A DNA stretch of 64,000 nucleotides from Humulus lupulus (Eukaryota; Streptophyta; Magnoliopsida; Rosales; Cannabaceae): the NCBI RefSeq assembly GCF_963169125.1, contig NC_084794.1, forward strand, positions 108,848,358-108,912,357. Direction: 5' to 3'. Shown here one piece after another: positions 22,438-34,872 of this stretch. Below the pieces are notes generated by a model, which worked only from the letters and a program-made list of their open reading frames with translations, was not told where the DNA came from and made no database searches. How positions within the stretch are numbered: position 1 is the stretch's first letter; each line of letters begins with the position of its first letter. The position numbers were made by a program, and so were the translations under genes.

Positions 22438-22647
22438 GAGAAAAGATAGAGGAAGATGTGATATCTTTGGACAAGATTGGTACTGAGGATAATCCAGCTG
22501 ATATAGGAACTAAGGTGCTACCTGTGAACAAGTTTAAGCATTGTTTAAACTTGCTCAACCTTGGTAACTAATGCTGGAACTCTAGGATCACTATCTCTAC
22601 AAGTGAAATTCTATTTAGGTTGTGATTTGAAGAATCTAGGTGGAATT

Positions 22648-23296
22648 TGTGGGAATAGTTTCTCCAAATCCCAACTAATTCTGTTAATGAGTTGTTTGGT
22701 TCTCAACTATCATAACAACCTCATTAGCTTTTAGTCATTGGTCTATAAAAGGACTTGTGGGATTCACTTGTTAGAAGACACACAAAACAGAGAAGAGAAA
22801 AACGATGAGAGAAGAACACAGTGAAGAGCACTACACAGATGAAACAACAGAAAAGCCAGATTAGACAAGAGAGCTCAAGTGTGGAAATCAAGATTGAGTA
22901 TTGAGAAGGTTGTGAGAGCTGGGTTTGGAGAACTGTATTGAGAAGCACAACTGTTGGGAAAGTGCTTGCTCAGGGATTGAGAGGAAAACACCTGTGTGAT
23001 TGAGTGTTTAGAGAGTTTGATCCAAGATTGTTCCAAGAAGCTCCATTGAAGCCTTGTACTCATTTCGTTGATTGAATAAAGAAGAGATAGTGGTTCCTAA
23101 AACTAGATTAGGTTCAAGATCACATTGATCTTGTTCTGAACCAGTATATATACTTGTGTTGATTTATGCTTTCATATTTTTCGTTTTCTAATTGTTTGAT
23201 AATTAGTTTTACTGATTTGTATTCTTAGATTCATCTCTGGTTTACCGAGATTCATATGAGGTTCTTGAACTGGGAAATTTATCCTCATTTCCAACA
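22648..23296 (+). repeat. 3' LTR of the copia element
   Basis: Same 649-bp sequence as the 5' LTR with about 17 differences. It begins TGTGGGAATAG and ends CCAACA directly before the second TATAC. Confidence 0.93.
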
Positions 23297-23301
23297 TATA
23301 C

Positions 23302-26300
23302 ATATATACTTTTATTCTTTAAAAGTGTTGTTTAACCCTCTTATTTTTGGCTCAATTTCCGCAAGGTAGCAACATAATAAGGATCATCACCAATCCAAAT
23401 TAAATCATCTAAGTTTAAAGAAAATTTAGCCAAATCATTGAGCCTTATAATTGCCTTGTCTAGAAATATGACTAACTTTTATATCAAGGAAAGAAGACAA
23501 TGATAGCTGAATAACAGAAATAAAATCCCCTAAAACTGAAAAATTACAGGGACAATAGGGAAACAAGAGTGCTACAATCAGTTTCCACTAAGTTGACAAA
23601 ATGTGTAGGTGAGAAGAAGAAAGAAATATTAGACAGGTGAAAGTCAATTAGCACCGTTTTTATTTAGGAAACAAAGAACACAACTAAAGAGAAGGTATGT
23701 CACCAACAAGAGCTGGAGCAGCTACTAACGAAAACCATTTCTCCAAATAGCAATTGCTATTTTGCATAAAACAAAAAGTAACTTGTTAACCAATGAGCTG
23801 CTTCTTTTAAGAAAAACAATACTAGAGAAAACCACAATCTTACGCTTGATTTGATATTATTTTCTGTTTGAGAAAATTACATCTCACAACTTATAAATAA
23901 TTTTATTTACAAATTTAATGGCAAAATTTTTAATTACAAAAATAACATTTTTTTTAAACGGCATATAAAAATAATACATACATCATGTAAGAATTGTAAA
24001 CACTAAAATAATAATTTAATTATTTCTTTTCTCTCTATTCTCCATAACTTAAAAATAAAATTCTGGTCACACCGTTAATCATTTTGACTCAATAGTGGTA
24101 CTATCGTGACCTATTCTTCAAAGTGGTCATTTTAATATGTTGGAAGTATATATTTTCTCGTCGTCACTATAATCAAAAGTAACCATTTGGTTGCTTATAA
24201 ATACCAATTACATGCTGATTAGTTACATTTTTACAAAAAACTTTATTTTAGCTAAAATTTGGTTATTGGTTTATGTTATGAATGAAAAGTAATTTTTTAG
24301 GAGTAACTCAAGGTTTATGTCATGAAAAAGTAACAAATTAGTATCATTCTCTAATAAGTTATTTATGGTAACTTGGAATTATAGAAGTAATATTTTTATA
24401 CTATATGATGACTAATTAGTTTCCAAAATAGACTGGAAGGTAATGTAAAGTATCTTAAATAATGAGACATGTAAATTACATGAGTGACTAAAAAGTCTAT
24501 TAAAAGTTACCTGTAGTATACTAAATTAATTTTTTTTAATAAACTATATGGTAACTTATTATACTATATGACAACTCATTAGTTTCTAAAATAAGCTTGA
24601 ATGTTACCAAAATGTATATTAAATAATAAGATACCATAATATAACCTAATAATAACTAATTGCTATATTAAGATGTCTACAAATAAGTTTCAGAATTTCA
24701 TGAATGTTTCCAATTCAAGTATATTACTTTTGGAATCAGGTATTTTTTGATGATGTGGCATGTCATTTTTGTAAATAAAGTTTTGTAGGTGATTTTTGTA
24801 ATTATTTTATGTTATATGTATATAATTGTAAAGATTCCTTTCTGTTTTTCAAAATTGTGTTTTTAGAAATGGGAATAGAAAAAAGATTTTTTAGTTTAAA
24901 AAAACAATAGGTGTTTAGTTAATGTTTTATAAAAATAATTTTTCAGTTTTATTTTTTTAAAAAAATCTTAAATAAAAAAATTAATAAATATATTTATAAA
25001 GAGAGAAATCTTTTAAAAGTTTGTAATAAATAATGAGATAAAGTAATATGAAAGAAAAAGTGATAAAAATAAGGAGAGAAAGTAAGGAGAGAAATTTTGA
25101 GGAAGACAAATTGAGAAGAGAGAAATTGATGCAAGAAAAAAATGAGAGAGAAAATTATGAGATAGGAAAAAAAATGAGGATATAGGAAGTGATGAGAGAT
25201 AAAATAATGAGATAATAAGTGATGAGAGATAAAATGAGGAAATCAAAAGTGATGTTACAGAAAGTGAGGACATAAAAAGTAAGGAAATATAAATTAATGA
25301 GAGAGAAGACGATGGAAGATAATGATAATTAAAAAAGTTACGTGAAAAAAAAATTAAGAATTAAAAACAACTTTTTGTTGTTGTCAAATTTTTTTATTTT
25401 TTATAATATTGTTTTTAAAAATTATTTTCGGAAAAAAATGACAAACACTCCTACTTATTTTCAAAAAATAATTTTTAGGTTTTAAAAAAAATTCTTTTTA
25501 GCAAGGACTCAATTAGTAAATTTACAAATGTCAAACAATAGTTACAAGATTTATGAGCCTCCCATCATATTTAAGCCAATGCCTAAAATTTATGTTCGAG
25601 AATGCGGTTTCTTTTCAAAATGAAAACTAAGAAAGAACTCAATGGACTATGACCTAATTAGTGGTCTCAAATTAAGAAAGAAGTCTCATTTCGTTCCCTA
25701 ATCAGACAAACTTTCATTTTGGGACTTCCCTAATAAGAAAGAAAAATTCATGCTATATTAATTTTGCTTTCCACTAAACACACAACCATACGATGGCATA
25801 TGATTTGCACCATTTGGTGACTCGTGTAAATTTTGAAAAAAATTAAAACTTAAATTGGTAAGACACATAAAATTGAAGACTCCAAGTAACCCTATCAGTG
25901 AAAAATATCGAAGGGTATCTGTAAATTTCTGTGTAAGTCTCATTGTTCAATTAGTTGTGGTGCTATATACACCAATGATACCCGCAAAATAATGCTCTTT
26001 ATCCATTGTTGTTTTTTGGTTCAAACTGTTGAAATTCTCTAGAGCAGTACTGCAATTCTCCATAGCTGTACTATGCAACACCAATCACATACTCAATTGT
26101 TTGATGCAACATTTCCCGTAAATTCCTCATCATAAGCATACCATGTTGAACATTAATGGAAAAAGGGAGTTTACAACTTTTTCATGGTTACTTTTGTTAG
26201 TTTAGGAGCAAGCTTATAATTCCAAGGTAAAGTTAACAAAATATATAACAATGATGGGAAAAAAACCACAAGAAAGTATATTCTAGTTGCAAGAAGTATA

Positions 26301-26408
26301 TAAAACCTTACAAAAAAAAAGGGAAAGTATAAACATAATGAAGTTCTCATAACCATCACGAAAGTATTTTTAGACTACATTATCAAACTTGTGACTTAAT
26401 AAAAATCA
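23302..26408. other. Intergenic DNA with a possible decayed MITE
   Basis: No supported gene. About 24890-25500 may be an old foldback insertion: ACAATAGGTGTTTAGTTAAT on the left loosely pairs with TGACAAACACTCCTACTTATT on the right, and the interior (25000-25320) is purine-rich GAGA/GATGAGA low complexity. Around 24390-24650 a segment (ACTATATG..AACTAATTAG..AAAATA) appears twice with heavy divergence. Confidence 0.4.
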
Positions 26409-27964
26409 TTATACTACTGCTAATGTCTCTAAAGATGGTGCGATCCATAACATAGATTTCCTAATCATCACCTTTCTAAACAACCGAACTGTCTTTACCA
26501 TCAAATGCTTCACATCAGGCAAAGGAGAAGCGCAGGCAGCTCTTAACTCATTTGGAATTATGACAGCCTACACATATTAGCAAAAGAAAATACGAAAGAA
26601 AGAAAGACATCATCAGTAAAATATCATATTTGCAATAAAAAAAACATATGTAAGAAATAAATCAGATTAATTTGCATATGTAAATATATATGTACCCTTT
26701 CATAGCCAGAAAATATGGTCATTTTCTTTGTACCATTGAGTTCTGAAAGAAAATCTATCAAACTAGCGTACCACTTCACATCAAAAGTCTTTTTCTCAAG
26801 GCCTCCACGAAGTACAATATCAGCATTCAACAGATTTGATGCATTCAAGGAAATTAGACTCATTAACTCGCTAGAGTAGCGAAAGGAAACTAAACCTGGC
26901 GCATTGATGGAGATTTTACGCAGTGAACTACCATCATAGTGAAAGGAAACTAAATTTGGGGTATCAATTGTAGCCTCCAGCAACTCAAAACGCATACCAG
27001 AGTCCTTAATATATAGGTCCTTCAACTGTTGATTAATGATTTTGATATATTCCCCATAACAACCATGTAATCTCAAACTCTCTAGATGAGAAAGTTGAGG
27101 AATCAAATGTTCAAACCATTGATCAGTCAATAACCAAGCATTAGAAAACTTGAGATTTCTAATCGACGCACAGCGAATGAGATTGATATTGCAACTGCCA
27201 TTGTATCCGTAGTATACAAAGGAATGGAGATTCTTAGCTTCAACTTTCACTGTCTGAACACCCCCTTGAAAGAATTCCAGGGATTTTAGATTCGAACTTA
27301 AAACTTGAGGTTGTTGCAAACCATGACAGTTTAACTTAAGCTTCTCGATACAAGGGCATCCCAGTAGTAGATTGTTCAAAGTTTGATCATTCGTTACGAT
27401 ATCTGTGAATTCCATCACAAGCAAAGATGGAAGGCTTACTATTGGAGAGCCGATCTTCAAATATAAGCCACACAGCTTGAGGACAGTTAATGTCGTTAGA
27501 CTGAGTAAATCACATGGTAAGGTGCTGTATCTAGACGTTGTTGGGCTGACATTAATGTCTAGTTCCTTTACTTTTTTTCGTAATGGAAATCTTAACCAAA
27601 CATCGATTCGATGATGACCTCCATAGAAATCTACGTGAAGCTTGAATTTAGTAATGGTTGTACCTTCAAAAGGGTGTTTCAAACACTTGCTTACAAGCTT
27701 AAAGAACTTGTTCCGGTCCCTGTTATAGTTGGGTTTTCTAAGATAATCAAGATCCCTTCTATCGTAAAAGTTCAACACATGAATCAAAGTCCACATGTGT
27801 CTCCATCGCTTGGAAACGACACTCATCCGAACCACAAAAATGGTGGGAATAAAGGATAATATGTGAAGAGCAACAGCATCAGGTAACTCAGATATTCGAT
27901 CAATAGACAGGATGGACTCTAATTGCCTTGTTCCATCATGCTCTTTTACTCTTTTCGTATCCAT
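26409..27964 (-). CDS. F-box/LRR/FBD protein (two exons)
   Basis: Exon 1 is 27964-26696 (423 codons) and exon 2 is 26567-26409 (52 codons plus stop). The intron starts GTACAT after AGG and ends TATGTGTAG, phase 0, giving 475 residues. The F-box lies at about residues 21-62 (DRISELPDAVALHILSFIPT, then SVVSKRWRHMW), leucine-rich repeats at about 100-400, and an FBD-type end in exon 2 (VIIPNELRA, then PLPDVKHLMVKT). Such proteins are substrate receptors of SCF ubiquitin ligases: the F-box binds a Skp1-type adaptor and the repeats bind the target. Reading exon 1 alone through the intron would replace the FBD end with an unrelated hydrophobic tail. No frame breaks. The target is unknown; plants carry hundreds of such genes. 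Confidence 0.87.
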
Positions 27965-28329
27965 AATGGTAAAACTAAGACAGTGTTGATTCAGTCATGG
28001 AACATCTGGATACAACTGTCAAGAACATTAACAAAATTAGGGAATGAGCACATAAAGTTGAATGAAAAATAAAGGAGTAATTAATGAGTATCATAAAGTT
28101 GATTAGAGCATGCTCATTTCTTTTCTTGGACTCACTATCTGGTAAGAAATGAAATGTGATTGTGAGAAAGAAGAAGACAGATTTTATTTTTTGATAAATG
28201 TGGGATTTCTTGGCACAGAGAAAGGGTGTCTATGTAGCACGTTTCCACGAAATGGGAAGATCAGGAAAAGTAGGAGAACTCGTCGGTTTCTCTCCTATAG
28301 TAGGTAGACTTTTTTTCAATTTGAAATTA
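27965..28329. other. Upstream region of the F-box gene
   Basis: It should hold the promoter and leader of the minus-strand F-box gene, but no convincing TATA box was found. It ends at the inverted-repeat element at 28330. Confidence 0.4.
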
Positions 28330-29067
28330 TAATCCCCAAACTTCCGCGTACTAATAAGTAATTATATATATTATTTCCTTCACCAATATATTTACATCCC
28401 AAAAATTATATAGACAACCCATTAATTAAAAAAAATTAATTTTTAAAATAAAATTAATTTTAATACTTTTTCTAAATATTTTTTTTGACATTCTTTAGTT
28501 TCTTTTTTTGTCAATTTCAATAACTTATTTTATCTTGTTTCATATTTTTTTAAAAATTTTTTTATAAAAAAACTCTTACTTGAAAAAGTTTTTATATTTG
28601 TTTTGTTTTAATTTTTATTTTATGTAAATTTTTAAAATATATATTATTTATATGTATTTTTTAAGATATGAATTTTTTTTTTAAAAAAAAATGTGAGCAT
28701 AAGTTGAAAACACAAAAAAATTATATATTAATTTTTATTAAAAATTGGATATCTTAATCAAATTTTGGGTGCAAATATAATGCCCCTATCTTCTTTTGCC
28801 AAAAAAAAAATATAGTATTACATACAAATATTTCTTTTAATTTTTATTTAGCTATGGGGTGAAGGATTCTAATGTATATTTATCGAGTGAAATATCAACG
28901 ATGATTGTAAAAGAAAACGACTTTGAATTCAAGAAACACCAAGATTTTACCTGGCTCGATCCAAAAAGACGACTACGTCGTGTGCAACTCTTTTTATTGA
29001 TATGATGAGGAACAATTATTTAACATAACAATATATCACTTATTAGTACACGGAAGTTTGGGGATTA
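28330..29067. mobile_element. 738-bp non-coding element with 30-bp terminal inverted repeats
   Basis: 28330-28359 (starting TAATCCCCAAACTTCCGCG) is the reverse complement of 29038-29067 with one mismatch in 30. The interior is AT-rich and non-coding. The flanks GAAATTA (28323-28329) and GAAAATA (29068-29074) may be a 7-bp target duplication with one mismatch. This fits a non-autonomous DNA transposon (MITE) of unassigned family, about 365 bp upstream of the F-box start codon. Confidence 0.6.
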
Positions 29068-29150
29068 GAAAATATCCTCTCTATCATACCTCTTCTGCCT
29101 GTTTAAGTCCCTCAATTTGGAAGTACCCTTAATTAACACTTTGCCCTAAA

Positions 29151-29690
29151 CTAGGGAATTTTTAGATTAAATACTGCTAGATCCTCCCAAGTGTTTATAG
29201 AGTTGGCTTGAAGAGAGTTTGAACAAATTTTGTCTCTTTCCCTCAATGAGAATGGAAACAACCTCAATCTAATAGCCTCGTCGCTCACCCCATTCATCTT
29301 AAAAGTTGCACACAGCTCCAGGAAATTAGCTATGTGCATGTTTGGTCCTCCGTAGGTAATCCACCAAACTGAATGGTGGACTGGACCATTTGTAGTATTG
29401 CTGGCTTGATCTAAAAATTGTTAGCGACAACAGTGAGGTGTTTGATGCATGAATGTACTCCTGTAACAGTAGGGAGTACATAATCTCTTAAAGTTCTTGC
29501 CCCTTGTTCAGTAGGGACCTCAGCAGCCGCTACCCCTTTGGCATTATTGGCAACATTATTTACTGCATTCCCTTGGTTTGCAGCCATCCTTGTCTCCAAC
29601 CTCTTATTCTTCTGCTTCTGTCTACAGGTTCTCTCAATCTCAGGATTCACTGGTAATATCTCAATTGTTTTACCTTGTCGCATAAACTAA
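29151..29690 (-). pseudogene. Athila gag N-terminal fragment
   Basis: Two blocks are readable on the minus strand: 29683-29411 with [18 protein letters not shown], and 29339-29151 with [17 protein letters not shown] and [11 protein letters not shown]. Both match the Athila gag copies at 49851-50904 and 57256-57738. A frame break lies between them, and the coding similarity ends near 29165 (after NTWEDLA), so the rest of gag and all of pol are missing. Confidence 0.82.
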
Positions 29691-29793
29691 AACTACCTGA
29701 GATAAGAGAATTAAGACACCAACCAAGTTAGAATTATAAAAATAAAAACAACCAAATTAGAACATAAATTAATTATTTTTATATCAATAAGAC

Positions 29794-29819
29794 AATCCCC
29801 GACAACGACGCCAAAAACA
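29794..29819 (-). other. Athila primer-binding region (fragment A)
   Basis: On the minus strand: TTTTTGGCGTCGTTGTCGGGG, the site that follows the 5' LTR in Athila-type elements. The same word with small changes lies at 51046-51071 and 57988-58010. Confidence 0.75.
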
Positions 29820-30465
29820 TGTTGCGAGATTTCAATGTGCAAGTATACACAACCGCATACAAGGAATAATAGAGTTAAGTAGAGTATCATCCCATAAAGA
29901 TCGTTTATTAACTACCAATAATTAGTTTCCTAATTCTATTTGGCTAATAAATATTGAATTCAAGAATAACAAGAACAAAAGTAAAAATTAACAAAACTAA
30001 CAATTAAAAAAAAATAAAACCAAATAGAGGTGAATTAATTCAAATGGATGTAAAGCTAGGGTATTTAATTTCACCATCTATCCACTTTATTACTTAATCA
30101 ATACAATTTCAATTATTCTTTCTCTTATTGTGAAAGCAGATTTACTAAAGTAATCCATATTCTTATTAAGATATTTAAATTTCTCAACCTATATGCGAAT
30201 TTTCTACATCTTAGTCATAAATTCCAAACATAAGGCAAACATTAAGAATAGAAATCCTAAAAGCTACACAAACCATATAGGTACTCTCATCCTATATCAA
30301 AATATGTGCCTATTAAACTATAACATATTTAACTCTCTCCTCTTAGATTTTGAATTAAATTCATAAGTAATGCAAATAATGACGTCAAATTATTCACATT
30401 CATTAAGCACAAAATTCAATATATCACAATGAAGAAAAAGAAATCATAGAGATTGCGTAGGGATT
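29820..30465 (-). repeat. Truncated Athila 5' LTR (fragment A)
   Basis: It begins (plus strand) TGTTGCGAGATTTC, followed by GCAAGTATACACAACCGC and GTATCATCCCATAAAG, the typical inner end of an Athila LTR seen also at 33477, 51072 and 58011. Similarity fades near 30465, where unrelated sequence starts. It is a different subfamily from the other three. Confidence 0.7.
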
Positions 30466-32280
30466 TGGGCTTCAGGCCTATTGGGTTTGATAGTAGCCGA
30501 AGGCGTGGGAGGATGTAGTCCTCCTCCCAGTACTTTGTACGACCACTACTTCTCTGATGGTTGTGTCTAGTTCATACTCCGTACTACTCAGACCTTTTTC
30601 GTACCTCTACTTTGTCTATAACTTGATAGACCCTTGAGAGCTTGAGTGTAAGGTATTTATAGCTTGAGGCTGAGGAGAGACTATGCCTTTAGGCTGTAAG
30701 GACCTATTAGGCTTATTTACTTTCAAGCTCAATGGTGGTCCTAAGCTGATACTCCAAGATTGTTTAGGTCCTTTGAATAATCTTCTTAGCCTCTAGGGAG
30801 TCTCACATGCGTTCCATGGTCCTGAGTAGGGTCAAACTAATGTTTGGGCTTCAGTGGGGCCTTGAGCTCGCCCCCCAGGTCTCCCCTTGGGTGAGCTCAC
30901 CCCCTAAGCTTGCCCCTGGGGTCCTGGTGGGTTTGGACTTGGTCTTCGTGTTTTTCCTATCTTCTCAAAGCACCTCTTGGACGTTTGCTTCTTGTTTGGC
31001 TTCTCTTGTCATTTTTCAAGACTCACACTTGCCCCCTAATCTATAAGAAGGTGTCCTTCATCTTCTTGTAGATTGTTGGTGATGCTTTATCATGGAAAAA
31101 TTGCAACAAGTATGGCTTCTTTCTTTCCTTGGTTTGAAATCCTACACTTGGTTTAACACTAAATTAACCAATGAGAATTCTTTGTAGGATGGTACAGATC
31201 CTTGTGTACCTTTTTAAGAAAGGTACTAATATTCTCTCTCTTTTTGTACCCTTGGATTGTATTTTGATCTAACGGTTGGGAGTGATTGACTTTCCCTATA
31301 GATACCTCCTCTTTTTTCACCTTTTACCCTTACTTCCTTTTTACTCTTGCTTGACTTAGTGGTTGGTAGATATTCCTTTCTTCCAAGAGGTTTGAGGTTC
31401 AATACTTTGTGGGAACATTTTGAGGTAAATTTCCTTTCTTTTCTTTTGTACTTTGATTTAGTTTTTTTTTTTTTTAAAATGTGTGGCCAATTGTTTCATC
31501 TAGGCCAACATTAGGAGTTTGTCTCTCACTTGAGGTTGCCCCTCTTCCCGAGGTCACCCCGTGAGGTCACCCCAGCCTGAAGTCACTCCTCTCCTTGCAA
31601 TCGTGTGCTTGAGCTCCACTTCTTCCAAGTATACTTTTTATTCTAATTCTCCTGATGTCTATGAAAGATAGGTTGGTGTCCTTATTGTAATTATGCGGGC
31701 GTTGTTGAGACTTATTAATTTGTCCTACACCAGACCATTTCTAGATCCACAGGTTACACTTTCTTGCTTGGGGAGTCATTTTTTTGCTTAGGCACGCAAT
31801 TTTTGTTTTCCATATTTTATATACATACTTACATGTATGTGTATTTGTCGAGCCTTTTAGTCATGGCCCCGAGTGGGTCTTCAAGGATCCTTCCTGGTCT
31901 CGTGCGTATTGAGGTCTCATCCTAAAATTCTAAGCATGACAGAGAGGAGATAATACAAGGACATGGAACTCTAGGATTGTTAGCACCTCTTAGGAGCAAG
32001 GTTTGGGACTTAGAGAGCAAGTTTGACCTCGTCCCTCGCGAGGAGTTGCCGGTTTCCCTCTCGTCTCCGAAGACCTCCATCGTCCAGTCATGTGATGCTC
32101 TATTGCTTGGAAAAGTTTAGATTGCCTACTTGAAGAAAGGTATACCCTCTATGCTTGCATATTCTTATGATGAATGTTCCACTAATGTAGCCCCTCATTC
32201 TATTCGAAAGAAGACACGGGCGGACAGGAGGAAGTGGCGTTGGAAAAGGTCTGCTATTAGACTAACTTCTCATTTTTCTT
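30466..32280. other. Gypsy-type relic, non-coding part
   Basis: Higher-GC DNA than its flanks, without a supported gene. A TATA-like box readable on the minus strand (CTATAAATACC, plus about 30652-30662) suggests LTR or promoter DNA. Repeated phrases such as GAGGTCACCCC and TGAGCTC occur at 30860-30910 and 31540-31620. It probably belongs with the coding relic at 32296. Confidence 0.4.
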
Positions 32281-32295
32281 GTATTTCAGATATGT

Positions 32296-33410
32296 CTAAG
32301 AAGTAGAAGAAATCGACCTCTCCCATCCACTAGTCAGCTCCTCCCTTCGCTGTTGCTTCTATCATCTCCTAGATGGATGAGTGAAGGATAGCTGACGTGG
32401 TGCAAAAGTACAAGCTCAAGCCACCCATTCGCTGCATCCCTCCTACTGAGCGATGCCGCACCTATACTCCTTATGAGACGGTGGCTTTTAGCGAGTTTAT
32501 CCTCAGGTCTAGGGGAGCTCTTCCACTGCATCCTTTTTTCATCGACATGTTAAGCTACTTTGTCATTGCTCCTTTCCATTTGGCTCCTAATGCCTAGATC
32601 ACTTTATTCTACTTGTTCATCTTGTATTAAAAAAATTCCCCGAGTACCCTCACCTTTGAAGATACACTATATGTACAATCTCAAGAAGGTCCCCAATAGT
32701 CTTGGTTTTTATTATCTTGGGAAAGCCTTTGAGGAGAAGGACTTCATGGTTGGGTCCATCTCCAACCCAGGGAGCTGGAAGCAAAGTTTCTTCTTTATTG
32801 AGAGAGTCTTTGCTACCCACAGAGATTTCCATATGTCAGGTACTTCTACTTTTCTTTTCGTTTTACTCTTTTAGTTATGAATTTCCCTTCTCACTTGAGT
32901 AACTTATCATATAAAATTTTTCACTCCGTTACTCTATCTTCTTTTTTAAGTGTTTGGAATTCCCTTAAGATTGAAGGGGATGCTATTAATCGTATCAGGG
33001 ACATCGCTAAATTGCTTGATTAGGACAAGTGGGCTAAGATCCTTTTTATTGGTGCTAACCTTTGAGAGTATGGTCTACTTTTAGCTAATCAACCTGCCTT
33101 TCTCCTACCACTTCCTGACGGGAAGACTTACGAGATCGATACTGGTAGCATTGAGGTTGCTCCGAAGGACAACGCTGGTCCTTTGTCGTCCCTTATTATT
33201 CATATTCCAGCGTTAGCCTTTGCTAGAAACGTGTCTCCTGCTGTGGTTCCTAAGCCGTCGCCTCCTACTCAGTTGAAGAGGCATTGTTCTGTGCTTTCCC
33301 TCTCTCGTACTGGCGCTCTCCCGACTTCGTCACATGATCCAACATTTCCTGGCTCTTCTCGGCCTGATGAAGTTAGTCCGCTACCTCCTGCCGGACTTCG
33401 CTCTTAAGTT
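32296..33410 (+). pseudogene. Relic of a 'putative gypsy type transposon' ORF
   Basis: Plus-strand pieces read RTYTPYETVAFSEFILRSRG and LPLHPFFIDMLSYF, followed by HLAPNA (32397-32597), then YMYNLKKVPNSLGFYYLGKA and GSWKQSFFFIERVFATHRDF (32560-32874), then an exon-like piece ending SSHDPTFPGSSRPDEV (33183-33407). The first blocks resemble the plant domain known as putative gypsy type transposon (Transposase_28 in Pfam), found in gag-like ORFs. There are many stops, at least one frameshift near 32600, and possible splice sites (GTACTT at about 32839, TTTTTTAAG at about 32949). The copy is dead. It is cut at 33476 by an Athila LTR. Confidence 0.6.
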
Positions 33411-33476
33411 CACCTTTCTCCCGAGGAGAGGGATTTTAGATCTACTCCTTCTCCCTCACATTCAGCTAGTAGTCCC

Positions 33477-34856
33477 TGCTGCAGATTTTATGCTATGCAA
33501 GTATACACAATCGCAATTTGTAATAAATTTCTTGGTAAGACCAAGTATCGTCCCATAAGGACTGAATTATCACTTATCAAATAACTAATTCTTAGTTTCT
33601 ATTTGGCTAACAAAAATTAGTTTTGTACTTTGATAATTAAAATAATGCAAACTAGTAAAGGAATAAATAAGAATAAATTTCAAGAGATAAAACAATTAGG
33701 AACTTTAATTTCATCAACTCTCCTTCCTACCAATCACTAACGCAATATCAACAATTCTTCTTCTTATTTAATGAGAAAGTTGGAAAAATGCATTTTATAA
33801 TCAGATTAGGAATTATAAAACTCAACCTAAGTGTGAATTTTCTATATTTCTATGATAAATTCAACAATTAAGAGGCAATGAATACACAACGTAGATGCTA
33901 CACAAATAATCTTGATACTTTCATTCTAGATTAAATTTGTGTTGATTTTATCAAAGCTTGTTTAAATCTCACCTTTCAGAATTTTGATTCAAACTCAAAC
34001 AAATAATGAAAATAGATGGCCAATCATATTTCATGCAATAAACACAAATTGAAACAAACTCGATAGATGAAGAAGAAGATTAACATTGTATTTTCTCATA
34101 ATAGGAGTTCAAGTGAATCCATTAAAAACCCTAATAAAAGATTTAGTTCAACATCATTCTAAAAATATCAAAATCACTTAAGCTAAACATAAGAATGAAA
34201 GGAAATCGAAAAATAACTCTTTAGAAAAAATTGAGATGCTCTACGAGGTGTTCTCCACTTCAAATTTTTTGTCCCCCTTTTTGTCTACTCTCTCTCCTTT
34301 TGAAATTAGGATTAAAACCTAATTTTTTTCTTCAGAAGTAATGCGGGCCGCAGCCCAACACTTCAAGTGCCGCAACCTGTGTCAATTTGGGCTTCGCATG
34401 GACGTCAGGCGGGCCGCGGCTCAACCTTTTCAGCACCGCGGCTCTGGGTCAATTTTTGGGTAGACAAAGCCTTCAACGATGCGACTCTTCATCCCTGCTC
34501 CGCGGTCTGTGTAGACCCTTGAAAAAAAATAAGCTTTCTGCCTTGGACCTGGCCGCGGCTCAGCACTGTAGTGTCGCGAACCTTAAGAACTTTCCCAATT
34601 TTTACATTTATGAGTCCAAAAATTCAACGAAGCCGTTAAATGACTCAAATATCCAACCTAATATGGAAACAACACCAAAAAGCCATATTTTTGTCATCTT
34701 TTTCACCAATTTTCTCTAATTGCTCTTTTCCTTTATTTGAAAGCTAAAACCTGTAAACAAGAAAAAACAAAGCATAATACTGCACTAAACAACTAAAAAG
34801 ATTAATGAAAACTACCTAAAACATGACTTAAAAACAACACAAAACTAGACACAACA
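33477..34856 (-). repeat. 3' LTR of the outer Athila element
   Basis: It runs TGCTGCAGATTTTATG to CTAGACACAACA (1380 bp), with TG..CA ends. On the minus strand it is preceded by a purine-rich tract (34872-34857, complement AAGTTTGGGAGAGTT), the expected plus-strand primer. Confidence 0.75.
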
Positions 34857-34872
34857 AACTCTCCCAAACTTA
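34857..34872 (-). other. Polypurine tract of the outer Athila element
   Basis: Minus-strand AAGTTTGGGAGAGTT directly before the LTR start TGTTGTGTCTAG. Confidence 0.6.

Larger units (their letters stand above)
17784..23296 (+). mobile_element. Complete Ty1/copia retrotransposon, Tork/Tnt1-like, coding region decayed
   Basis: Two 649-bp LTRs (17784-18432 and 22648-23296) flank gag, protease, integrase, RT and RNase H in copia order. The target duplication TATAC is perfect (17779-17783 and 23297-23301), so the insertion is structurally whole. I count about 17 substitutions between the LTRs (2.6%), a fairly recent insertion. The coding region is one reading frame with five in-frame stops and one late frameshift, so the copy cannot make a full polyprotein. 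RT and RNase H wording resembles the Tnt1-94 group (Tork lineage). Confidence 0.95.

Noticed and set aside
25013..25273. Minus-strand Ser/Leu/Phe-rich open frame
   Set aside because: Purine-rich low complexity on the plus strand, no domain.
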